Of a stretch of DNA of 64,000 bases, positions 22,232-32,874 are shown in pieces. Location: contig CM053266.1 in the NCBI GenBank assembly GCA_028583415.1, positions 5,217,217 to 5,281,216 on the forward strand. Direction: 5' to 3'. Below the pieces are notes generated by a model, which did no database searches, was not told the DNA's origin, and worked only from the letters and a program-made list of their open reading frames with translations. The stretch is from Protea cynaroides. Its lineage: Eukaryota; Streptophyta; Magnoliopsida; Proteales; Proteaceae. Within the stretch, counting starts at the first letter, position 1. Each line of letters starts with the position of its first letter. The translations under genes were made by a program, and so were the position numbers.

Positions 22232-23509
22232 ATGGTTGGACGCAGAGTGACCAGACAAAGCCGTATCTCTATTCCACCACCACCACCTGTAGAGGAAGAC
22301 AGCCATATACACCCTGAAACATAGGAGAATCCGAACACGGCACCGCCCATAGTTAATGGGCAGACAAATCCTACAAATTTGCCAGCTCCACCTACAGACC
22401 TGGCTACAGCCGTAATGAATTTGGCACAACAGTTGCAGTAAATACAACAAATACAAGCTACTATGCAAGCTGCCATAGACAAGGCTTTTCCAGCGGCACA
22501 GACGACATCGATGCCAGCAGGACAGGCAAGCACAGTACCAGGGGGAAGTAACACAGTACCCCACGCACCTCAGACTCCCATCATGCAGGCTCAAGTACAA
22601 AACCCTGAAGTAGCTCCTGGTGGATATCAATACCAACCACCTATGTATGGGGCTTATGTTCCTCATCAACTAGACCACTCCAGACTAGTTGAGCATTTTC
22701 TGAAGATGAAGCCCAAGGAGTACAGTGGTAAGCCAGCTGATTCGTTGTGGCTAGCACACTGGATCGATGAGATGGAGAGAAACTTCACGATGATGATAGT
22801 AAATGAAGAAGAGAAAGTATTGTGTGCAACATTCATGCTGAAAGGCGATGCACGCCACTGGTGGAAGTCCACACGGACGTATCTGATGACAAAACACACC
22901 CAATTGACTTGGGATATATATAAGGAGGTATTCTTTGAGAAGTATTTTCCTAGGAGTTCTAGAGATTCCATGGAGAAGGAGTTCCTGAGTTTATATCAGG
23001 GATAGATGACTGTCGATGCATATCAACAGCATTATGAGGAGTTGTTCTTCTTTGCACCAATCAGTATGCAAGTGGAAGATACAAAGACCCGAAGGTTCAT
23101 CATGGGGCTTAGGGGAAGCATACGTGAACATGTTCTGGGACTTGAAAAGAAAATCTACAATGAAGCTGTATAAATTGCTCGAGTAATAGAGTCGAGCTAG
23201 AAAGAGAGCAACTTTGCTCAAAATAGAGAAATCAAAAGGCCAAATGGAAATTCTTACAACAGAGGGAACACCAAGGTATTCAAACCCTTTCGTACTCAAG
23301 GTTTCAATGCTGCAGCCAAGACTACTTCAGCAGCTCAACAGCGACAAAAGCAAATTAGTGAAGGAGTAAAATGCTATAGCTGCAATCAAGTGGGACATTA
23401 TTTCCAGGAATGCCCTAAGCCCAAGAAGCAACTACAACAAGGTAGAGTTTATGCGGTTACATCTAAGGATGCTGCCGCATCGCCTGATGTGGTCACAGGT
23501 ATGACCTGA
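22232..23509 (+). pseudogene. gag: Gag of B, with stops
   Basis: Collinear with A gag in one frame but interrupted by TAG/TAA at about 22322, 22439, 23003, 23171 and 23198. Each is one C-to-T step from the CAG or CAA codon still present in A. Capsid-like domain as in A. Zinc knuckle C-Y-S-C...GH...C intact at 23372-23413. Unspliced translation would stop at TGA 23507, nine bases into the predicted intron. ATG chosen by alignment with A; a TTTTCAG acceptor lies 24 bases upstream. Confidence 0.88.
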
Positions 23510-23568
23510 ATCTTATCATTTTGTGTTACATTATGTGAGCATGTAGACTAAATCAAAACAAATCACAG
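23499..23568 (+). other. Predicted intron between gag and pol, B copy (70 nt)
   Basis: Donor CACAG|GTATGA, acceptor AAATCACAG|GT, AT-rich interior, branch-like GACTAAATC about 18 nt before the acceptor. Removing 70 nt moves gag frame (2) to pol frame (0) with no codon lost: GTC ACA G + GT ATC, i.e. V-T-G-I, phase 1. The frame is closed without splicing. The 10-base word TCACAGGTAT occurs at both borders. The T3 element has a 67-nt intron at the same codon and phase. Confidence 0.7.
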
Positions 23569-26500
23569 GTATCATACCTATTAATGGCATTCCCGCCAGA
23601 GTACTCTTTGATTCAGGAGCTACTCATTCTTTTATATCTGTGTCATTTGGAAAGAAGCTAAATCTACCCCTCAAATCCTTAGACTACAAACTGCTTGTAC
23701 GATCGCCTATGGGATTAGAAGTGGAATTAGAAAAAGGTTATGGACCATGTCCAGTTCTTATTGATGAAAAGACTTTGGATGCAACCTTGATCGAACTTGA
23801 GATGGCAGACTTTGACGTCATCTTGGGAATGGACAGGTTAGCTCAGCATTCTGCAAACCTATTATGTGTCAAAAAGAAGTTGACATTTAAAGACAAGGAA
23901 GGAGCAAAGTTTAGTTTTGCAGGAACCAAACTTCCCCGTAAACGAAAGCTCATTCTCTCTGCATTAAAGGCTAGGAAGTGCCTTGAGAAAGGAGCAGTTG
24001 GGTATCTAGTATCTGTGGTCGATCTTACCAAAGAAGCACCACGAATGGAGGATATTGATGTCGTGCGTGACTATCCAGATGTATTTCCTGAATAACTACC
24101 AGGATTACCACCTGACCGTGCTATAGAGTTTGTTATAGATCTGATACCCGGAGCCGCACTAGTATCTAAAGCACCTTATCGAATGGCTCCTACTGAACTA
24201 AAGGAATTAAAAGTATAATTACAAGAACTGCTGGACAAGGGCTGCATCTGACCTAGCATATCACCATGGGGAGCACCAGTATTATTCATAAAGAAGAAGG
24301 ATGGTAGTGTTCGATTGTGTATAGACTACCGAGAACTGAATAAACTGACAATCAAGAATCGGTACCCATTGCCTCGGATCGATGACCTGTTCGATCAGTT
24401 GCAAGGTGCCAAAGTGTTCTCCAAGATCGATCTTTGGTCAGGCTACCATCAGTTGAAGATTAAGGATGGTGATATTCCCAAGACAGCATTCAGGACTAGA
24501 TATGGACATTATGAGTTTTTGGTCATGCCTTTTGGATTGACGAACGCACCAACAACCTTTATGGAACTTATGAATCGAGTATTCCGTGATATGTTGGATA
24601 CGTTGGTTATTATATTCATCAATGATATATTGGTCTACTCCAAGGACAAGGAAACTCATATTAAGAATATAAACGCCGCTCTACAGCGATTACGGAAGGA
24701 GAAGCTCTACGCCCAATTTACAAAGTGTGAGTTTTGGCTAAAGGAAGTCGCATTTCTAGGCCATGTAGTATCCGCTGAAGGAATTAAAGTGGATCCCAGC
24801 AAGATCGAGGCTATTGTAAAGTGGAAAGCACCGAAGAGCGTTGCAGAAATTAGAAGTTTCTTTGGTCTAGCTGGATATTATTGACGATTTGTGGAAGACT
24901 ATTCCCGAATTGCCATACCTCTTACCAGTTTGACTAAGAAGGGCGAGAAGTTTGTTTGGACGGACAAATGCGAGAAGAGTTTCCAAGCATTGAAGGCTAG
25001 ATTGATATCAACTCCAATCTTGACCATTTCGATTCCAGGACAGCATTTATTTTGTACACCGATGCGTCTGGACTGGGATTAGGATGTGTACTTATGTAAG
25101 GAGAACAAGTAATTGCTTATGCCTCAAGACAATTGAAGACAAATGAGAAGAACTATCCTACTCATGATTTGGAATTAGCGGCAGTAGTACATGCTGTCAA
25201 AATATGGAGACATTACTTGTACGGAGAGAAACTTCAGATTAAATCAGATCATAAGAGTCTTACTTACCCCTTTAATCAGAAGGAGTTGAATATGAGACAA
25301 AGAAAATGGCTAGAACTATTGAAAGACTATGATTGTGATATCCAGTATCATCCGAGAAAAGCTAATGTGGTTGCGGACGCACTGAGTAGAAAGGCAATGA
25401 TAAAATCTCAAGAGGAGGTTAGCACCACTGCTGCACTGTGTACTATCGGAAAAGTATTCAATTATGGTAATGAACAGTTTGTGATAGATGCACCGGGTGA
25501 ATCAACCAACCAAGGATTTATCCATCGGTTTGCAAATATGTTCACCACATTGAAGATTGTACCCGATATACTTGATGAAGTAAAAATAGTAATTAAATCA
25601 GACCTTTACCTAAGAACGGTACAAGAAGACATCGAAAAATGTAAGACTACTCCTGAGTTCTCCTTAGATGATAAAAGGGTACTGAAGTACAAAGGAAGAA
25701 TATGTGTACCTAAGATAGAAAGTTTGGACATTAGACACCGACTAATGAAGGAAGCCCATACCACCACCTATTCGATACACCCTGGAAGTACAAAAATATA
25801 TCATTACCTAAAGAAATTATATTGGTGGAGGGGAATAAAAGCAGATATAGCCAGGTTCATGTCTCAATGCCTAAATTGTCAGAAGGTGAAAGCTGAACGA
25901 CAAAGACCAGCAGGACTGTTACAGCCGTTACCAGAACCAGCATGGAAATGGGACTGCATCACTATGGACTTCGTCGCAGGGTTACCATTGACTCCTCGAG
26001 TAGTTGACGCAGTTTGGGTGATTTCAGACAGACTGACTAAAACGGCTCGATTTATAGCTATATGACCTCAGTATACACTGGAAAGGTTAGCTATGTTGTA
26101 TGTGGATAATATTGTCAGATTACACATTGTACCTGAAAGCATTGTGTCCGACAGAGATCCACGATTTACTTTAAAGTTTTGGAAATGATTACAGAAGGCT
26201 ATGGGTACAACATTGAAGTTCGGTACTACATTCCATCCCCAGACAGATGGACAGTCGGAGCGCACCATTCAGATTCTATAAGGCATACTCCGAGCTTGTG
26301 TAATTGATTTCAAAGGATCATGGGAAGAACAGTTACCACTAATTGAGTTCGCTTATAAGCTATCAGGCTACTATACTGATGTCACCCTATGAAGCATTGT
26401 ATGGCAGGAAGTGTCAAACTCCTTTGTTTTGGAATGAAGTTGGAGAATGTTGTATTGTTGGACCGGAGTTTGTTGAAGAGACATGTCGAGTAGTCGACAT

Positions 26501-27053
26501 TATCAAAGAAAGAGTAAGAACGGCTCAGAATCGTCAGAAGCAATATGTCGATACTAGATGCCGAGACCTTGAATTCGCTGTAGGTGATAAGGTATTCCTC
26601 AAAGTGTCACCTATGCGAGGTTTGAAACGATTCGGACAGAAAGGAAAACTAAGTCCGAGATATGTCGGACCGTATGAGATTCTAGCTAAAGGTGGAAAAG
26701 TGGCTTACCAGTTAGCACTACGACCATCTATGTCAAGTGTGCATGACGTATTTCATATCTCCTTATTGAAGAAGTATGTCAGAGATCCAATGCACGTTTT
26801 GATAGTAAATCTACCTGATTTGACTGAAGATTTGACATTTGAAGTAGCACCAACTGAAATCACCAGCCAAAAGGTGCAACGACTACGTAATCGTGACATT
26901 TATTATGTTAAGGTCACTTGGAGAAGCAGAGATATAGAAGAAATCACATGGGAAGAAGAGAATGCTATGCGAAAGCAATACCCTCATCTATTCGACTCGG
27001 AAGGTATGGACAATTTTGAGGATGAAATTTTTATAAGTAGGGGGGAGTTGTAA
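23569..27053 (+). pseudogene. pol: B pol: protease, RT, RNase H, integrase, chromodomain
   Basis: Most complete pol in the window. Aspartic protease FDSGATHSF at 23607-23633. RT from about 24100 with the active-site motif mutated to FIND (24615-24626; second-to-last D to N). RNase H around 24970-25330 (YTDAS-like region disrupted by a 1-nt deletion near 25046). Integrase zinc region to CLNC near 25880, core WDCITMDF near 25950, GPYEIL near 26670, chromodomain VKVTWRS...EEITWEE near 26910-26960. Stops at 24093, 24217, 24250, 24883, 25097, 26063 and others, and a 5-nt deletion near 26358. The frame runs out in the first bases of the LTR. Confidence 0.93.
27035..27048 (+). promoter_or_regulatory. 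B polypurine tract
   Basis: Purine-rich AAGTAGGGGGGAGT (one T) ending exactly at the 3' LTR. Equivalent to 2600-2613 of E1. Confidence 0.8.
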
Positions 27054-27412
27054 GACCCGTATCGAACTAACCGGTCTTACCACCTTGTACCAGGCCTATC
27101 TATCGTGGTCGAGCCAAATAGACCAACTGCATAAAGGAAATAGCGAAACCAGGTATTAAACTGACCCAAAAATAGTAAAATGGAGGGCAGGGTCACATAC
27201 CCAGATAGGCAGGGTCGATCCCACCTCATTAAGAAGTCAGACCCCTGATATTTTAACTGGGGGTCCGATAATTTAGAACTGAGGGTCGACAGGATCTCCG
27301 ACCCCCTCATCGACCCCCTCTCTGCCCAAAAAAACCACAAATAGAAAACTTTCCAAATTTCAATGGGATTCTTTCCTAATCTCAATGGGACTTATTTTAG
27401 GAGATTTTACTC

Positions 27413-27420
27413 TATAAATA
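27413..27420 (+). promoter_or_regulatory. TATA box in B 3' LTR
   Basis: TATAAATA in CTCTATAAATAGGACATCCC, identical position to the A 5' LTR. Confidence 0.6.
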
Positions 27421-28936
27421 GGACATCCCTAAGCCTCTTTCACTCCTTTTGAAACCCTAATTGAAAGTGAGAGAAAGAGAAGAGAAGGAGAAGAGAAGGA
27501 AAGTTAGAGAAAAAGACTAAAGTAAATAATTCAGAGAAACCTCTGAATCTCAACAAACCTAAGGTATGGGTATGTTTCCATTAATGACTTAAGACCATAG
27601 AATAGTTCATGAAGAGGGTATGACTTAGGGGAAACCCAAATCATCCATCCAGGGGAGGATTTCAATGAAATCCATGGAGAAATCATGGTAGGCAAAGTAA
27701 GGAAGAAACCTAGAGTTTTAATCCATAGAATAAGTATAGAATGGATTGTGGAAGTAAGCCATAGGACCCAAACATGAAAGAATGGACTGTAGGAATGAAA
27801 TTCTTGACTCAAACCATGGGGGGTCGCACATGGGGTCGATTGGGAATCGACCCTACCAGACCACAGGATCGACCCCCAGCATTCGGGAAGTCCAGGGATG
27901 GGGTGGTCGCACCCAAGGTCAATGGAACATCCGACCCTGGCATCGACCCTACCCTGGGGGTCGCAGTAAATTGCTACCCTACCTGCGACCCACCCTGTGA
28001 CCCTCGCTTAACAGCAAGCCTAAAATTATCGAAATGACTTCTAACTAAAATCTATCGACTTGTTAGGTTTTCCTATTGATATAAAAGTGATTCTTGAAGC
28101 TTGAAGGAAGATCTACATTCAATCAAAGGTGAGGGAACAAGACCTAAACTAATTGGCTAATAATAAATTGTTTTTATTCTTGAGTCCAATGCCTTAACTG
28201 ATTCTCTGCGTGTATGCTTGTAATGTGCATTCAACATGTCATCCAATATTTCTATTATTACTGTTCATGCATATTTACTTCGTTGTTTATAACATGATGA
28301 TGATGATGATAGGAATAGGCATGTGAATGTTTGTGTTTGGTTAGTGTACTTGATGCGGATAGGGGATGGTATCAACCGGTACTTCAATGCCATTTTCAAT
28401 GGGTATATTGTGCCATAGCTCTATACAAGTCTTGTCCACTGACATCGTCGTATCGCCATTACCTTAGCAGAACTATTACATCGTAGGGTATCAGGGGAGG
28501 TGGTCTCGGACCGTGTAGTCTTTGACTCTGCCAGGGGGCCTTAGCTCAATCTCTATGGATGTATTGAGGGTTGCTGAGGTGAGGCCTTGGATACACTGAT
28601 TGACATTAGGATTGGTTAGTTGCGAGCCCAGTTTGCAAGCCCTCGCTAGCAGGGGCTTACGTGTTGGTATGAGACAATCTGTATTGCCATGTCATTTTTA
28701 TGGGGGTATATTATGTCATATTGGGTGCATGTGGGGTCGATAGTGCCGTTTGCATTGGGCGGTTTCACATACTCGTGTATAGAGGTGAGGCGGCCACCGA
28801 ACCTTTCTATAGCACATTGCAAACTTATATACCAGACCACAGATATGAATTGAATGAATGCATATGTTTGTTGCATTGTTTTGTTTGCTCACTGAGCCAT
28901 GATATGTGCTCACCCTTTCGACGTCGAATATTTTTA

Positions 28937-29071
28937 GTCGATGATACAGATATCACTGTGGAAGACTATATGAATGCTTCTGTATACGGGCACGTTGTTG
29001 CGCTGGAGGTTGAAGACATAGTGGAGACGCATGACTCCTCATGCGAGTGTAACTCATGCGTTTTCGATTAG
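28937..29071 (+). CDS. LTR-borne short conserved open frame, B copy
   Basis: 44 codons plus stop, open: VDDTDITVEDYMNASVYGH, then ALEVED and SCECNSCVFD. It shares its start signal (T-tract, AG), length and stop position with 13882 and 20442. Best T1 representative. Predicted product acidic with three closely spaced Cys. No known domain recognised. Confidence 0.45.
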   Translation, partial: VDDTDITVEDYMNASVYGHVVALEVEDIVETHDSSCECNSCVFD

Positions 29072-29351
29072 ATTTTTATTTGAATTATTTAGGAAATGTA
29101 ATTTGATATTTTATTTACATATTTCTCGGTTGATACAACATAATTTGATATTTTATTTATGATTATCACGGTTAGATTCCTCAGTTCATTTAATATTAAG
29201 ACTTCCATTATTGTGTATTTATTCTGATTATGGTTGTGGATGTGTATGATTTAATTTAAAAGGACACAGCCTATTAGAGATCTTGGTTGAACCATTGATT
29301 TATTAGCAGTTCATCACACCGTTCTGAATGGTGCAGAATTGGGGTGTGACA

Positions 29352-30568
29352 CGTGGGTCCCAAGACAAGCTAAGAATCCCACTATTGGTCTTTCTAATCA
29401 TTATTAGGCAAATTGGTTTAAATAGAATGAACTGGAGGATGAAACCGGTTGAGGGTTGACTCCAGTAGATTCATTCGATTAACACTTAGATTATTTTCTA
29501 AGTAGACAGAACTAGAGGAAAGACCGGATGATCCAGCATCTGACAAATCATTCGGCTCCTATATTTTCATACATTCTAGGGTTCCAATAGGTTTTTCAAA
29601 GGCATTGTGGGGTAGTCATTCATCCGGAACTGCTTCTGCTTAGTATTAAGCCTAAACGAAGCATCCAGGTCAATCAAACCCATAGGGAAACTGGTTGGAT
29701 GATCAGGAGGGTAACGGAGGATCGTGCCTCTGTAAGGTTCTCTGGTACGAGGCTTCAGTTGGTTTATTAGTAATTAGCTAAGCCATTAGCCTTGGCAGAG
29801 CCTTGCTCTAAGTTAACCAGAAGAACAGACATAATCATGCCTCCAGTATGAGGCTCTGGTTCAGACCTAGAAACCAGGTCACAAAATTGAGCTTGATCTC
29901 TAAGCTTTGGAGACTTGTTCTCCACTTTAATTCTCCCATTTTAGTTGGTGGAAAACTTATTCCAATAATTATTAGGAACAATGGGAGCCATTTATAGCTC
30001 CAATAGTCCCTTAATGGAGTTAGGTGAGATACCAACTTAGATCTAGGTCATTAATGGAGTCTCTATTAAACCACTAAGCCTCTTTCATTAAATATCCAAC
30101 AAATGAGAGGAGGTGGCTCATTGACTTACCTTAAAGGGAGCTAGGGCTTAGAGTTCTTTAGCTTCAAGCTCTTCTTCCTATTCTCTTCTTCTCTTCTCTT
30201 TTCTCTCACTCTCCCATGTTTCAAAGAAGAGAGAAAAGGAGGTTGGGTTCTCCCTTTTATAGAAATCATAGAGAGAGAAGATCAAACCTCACGATCAATT
30301 GGTTACTGATAACCGGGTGATCAATCATCCAGTTGAGCCAAAATATATCTTATTAGCCATCTATTTAGCCTAGATGCTTTGGGATGCATACCCTTTCCAC
30401 TTAAGGTCTACTAGGGCACCTTACCCCACCAAATAGACATAGGTAAGGGCTTACCTATGGCTCGGATACAACCATCGGGTACACATCAGGTGCACCATCA
30501 GTCGATGTTTTGAGACCTTACATAGTAGGAATCTAGGTTTGTAAGGGATTCTAGGCGTGGGTCTTCTA
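29352..30568 (-). mobile_element. T3 3' LTR, part 2 (U3-side, minus strand)
   Basis: Continuation of the T3 LTR after the A/B insertion (first five bases are the duplicated target). Reverse complement follows T3b 49212-50440 base for base in order. The outer end is decayed (minus strand TAGAAGACCCACG where TGTAAGACC is expected) and is followed by a degraded polypurine tract, so pol lies to the right. Confidence 0.85.
30254..30261 (-). promoter_or_regulatory. TATA box in T3 3' LTR
   Basis: Minus strand TATAAAAG in CTATAAAAGGGAGAACCC. The T3b LTR has the same box and flanks at 49543. Confidence 0.6.
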
Positions 30569-30582
30569 ATTCCCTAATTTAT

Positions 30583-31211
30583 TAGAATTTTGCCCCAAAA
30601 TTATGGCGTACTTGAGTCTTCAAACAAATACGAATACTTCTCCCGCATTGCATCTTTACTTTCCCAAGTGGCTTCTTCAATCACATAATTGAGCCAATGA
30701 ACCTTCACATAAGGGATGGAACGGTTCTACAATTATTGTACTTTTCTATCCAATATCGCCACAGGCTCCACTACGTAATATAGATCTCTGTCAATTTGTG
30801 GAACTTCCACACTCAAGATATGTGATGGATCATGGACGTACTTCTTCAAAACTGAAATGTGAAATATGTCATGAACTTCAGATAGTGCAGGTGGCAAAGC
30901 TAACTGATATGCCACTTTATTGCTTCTCCTCAAAATCTCATATGGACCGATATATCTGGGACTCAACTTGCCTTTCTTGCCACAGCATTGAATACCATGG
31001 TGCGGTGACACTTAGAGGAAAATCTTATCACCAACTAGAAATTCTAAATTGTTACGTTGTTCATCAACGTAATTCCTCTGCCTACTTTGAGCTACCTTGA
31101 TTCTCTTTCTAATCAGATCCACTTAATCATAATTGTCTTTTATAATATCAGGCCCCAAAATCTTGCACTCACCTACTTCATTCTAATATAATAGACTTCT
31201 ACATCGCCTAT
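30583..31211 (-). pseudogene. T3 pol part 1: chromodomain and integrase C-terminus
   Basis: Minus-strand frame with GPYEIL, LPPALSEVHDIFHISVLKKY and the chromodomain region DRKVQ; upstream RNNLEFLVGDKIFL and NEVGECKILGPD. Several stops (for example TAA in FL-stop-VSP). Broken at 31211 inside the codons of PYEVLYDR|RCRSLLY; the other half is at 43971. Confidence 0.88.
31207..31211. repeat. Target-site duplication of AT (left copy)
   Basis: CCTAT here and at 43966-43970. With one copy removed the T3 integrase frame is continuous across the site. Confidence 0.9.
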
Positions 31212-32685
31212 TAACAAGTGTGTGGTTTTTATATTTTTATTCCCTTTACATTATGCTTTTTTATATGTTTTATGTCTTATTGAATTGAATAGGATGAATT
31301 TTATTAATTTAACATATTTTAGAGACATTGTGAATTAATTGTTAAAAGATAGGAAAATTCTAGCATTCTTAATATTGACGTTCTGAGCTTCATGTAGGTT
31401 TTTGACATGAAAAGAGCTTCAGAATTGAAAAGTTCCTCAGTAAAGTTGTAGAGGACGTCTCAACCTTTTCAGAATAATATTATGGAGAAAAATCCAAGTT
31501 TCTTTTGGTCTCCAAACATGGCCATAAAGTCTGACACAAAAAATTGATCTGAATCAAAATTGAAGGAGCCGTACGATCTGATTAATGCTTTCAACGGTGG
31601 ATATAAATTCCATAAAGAGTCTCTCCTAATCAAGTTAGAAAACCTAAACCTACAATAGAAGACTCCAAAGAAGAAAAGAAGACTACAATTTTAGAATTCT
31701 AAATAAAGAAGGAAGCCTACACAAAGAAGGAATCCTACACAAAAAAGGAGTCATAAGTTACAAAGGATTGTCATATTTTATATATATAGTACTAGTGTGA
31801 TACTCAATCACTCTCTCTCTTTTTCTAAAAATTTTTCTCTCTGAAAGGATTGTAATGTCTAGCTAATTTTCTCATTCAGTTCAAGGGGATTTTGAAGCCC
31901 AAACCCATGTCAATGGTGTAATCTATATTCAGTAACATTGTTCTCTCTATTATTAGAATTGCTTATGTTATTTTTTTTTCTTTATTTACGATATTTGTCT
32001 AAATAATTCAGTAATGGCCTACTGAATCAGTTAAATTAATATTGATTACTAGATCTAAAATCTGTGATACATAATCATCCTGGTTCTAATCACAAGTAGT
32101 AAATTGTGGTAAATGATTATGTCCAAGTTTTCGTCTCATCATTGTGAATAATATTATGTAAGTTAAATATTCTTTGCTTGTATGTGATTGTTGCTTAAAT
32201 TGATCTATTTTCTACCCTCATAATGCTGCCATTAAATTAAACATTGAAAGCTTATTCAGTGTTGTTCAATGGTTAGAACTCTTCTGAAGAGCTTGTTTCA
32301 GTTGAAGTACTTAAGGTAAAACTCAGGTAACAAAGCTTATTAATATCTAGGGTCTTTAATTCTGAATGGAAGGAAGATATTAATGTTGCGATTAATTTTA
32401 CTCATTACATGTATGGGTGGATATTGATCCAAGAATTGAATATTCTCATCTAATTATTTTTTTTATTTAAATTCTATCTGTTAACTTTCAGTTTCATTCA
32501 AACAACCAAAACCCCCTTCATTATTGTGTTTGCTTAGCATTATTTAGTATATTTAGTTTGAGTAGAATATAAATTTTAATTAATTCATTCTCTGTGGGAT
32601 CGACCTTTGCTTATCTTATTTACAGTTTATTAAACAGTTCAGTAAAGAAATATTTAATTAAATTGGTGCATTCGACACGCAACCA
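31212..32685 (+). mobile_element. AT 5' LTR
   Basis: 1474 bp. Begins TAACAAGTGTGTGG (TG of the 3' copy has become TA) and ends GACACGCAACCA. A TATA-like TATATATAG lies near 31780. The pair sums to nearly the same length (1464 bp without S5). Confidence 0.9.
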
Positions 32686-32690
32686 AATTT

Positions 32691-32708
32691 TGGTGCCGTT
32701 ACCGGGGA
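32691..32708 (+). promoter_or_regulatory. AT primer-binding site, tRNA-Asp type
   Basis: TGGTGCCGTTACCGGGGA, two transitions from the complement of the plant tRNA-Asp 3' end, five bases inside the LTR. This PBS type is typical of Athila elements. Confidence 0.8.
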
Positions 32709-32874
32709 TTGAATTTTGATTAGTTTTTACATCTCTCTTTACTAATTATTCTTTTTCATGTTAGAGTCGTTTCTTCTATTTTAAATTTTTTATTTAGTTC
32801 CTTTTCTTCTTATTGTCTTTTTGTTTGTTTGAATATTTTTTTTAGTTAATTATCTTAGTTAATTGTGTGAATTT

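Larger units (their letters stand above)
11993..29351 (+). mobile_element. A/B composite: LTR - internal A - rearranged LTR - internal B - LTR
   Basis: 17.36 kb bounded by matching T1 LTR ends and one 5-bp target duplication. Internal A runs 14297-19776, the middle LTR remnant 19777-20855 and internal B 20856-27048. No independent duplication flanks A or B at the middle, so the arrangement fits recombination between related elements followed by rearrangement of the central LTR, not two insertions. It sits inside the T3 LTR in opposite orientation to T3. Confidence 0.82.
27049..29351 (+). mobile_element. B 3' LTR (T1 family)
   Basis: 2303 bp, TGTAAGACCC...GGGGTGTGACA, best-preserved T1 LTR. 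TATA box at 27413-27420. GGTCG/CGACCC cluster at about 27820-28010. GCTCACCC block at 28908 and short open frame at 28937. Followed by target duplication CGTGG. Confidence 0.93.

Noticed and set aside
23499..23568. Programmed ribosomal frameshift instead of an intron
   Set aside because: 70 nt of unrelated, stop-containing DNA separates the frames, and no slippery heptamer is visible before the TGA.
23488..23580. The 70-nt segment as a small transposon with a 10-bp target duplication (TCACAGGTAT at both ends)
   Set aside because: T3 has a segment at the same codon without such a repeat, and only GT/AG and phase are shared. Kept as an alternative but less likely.
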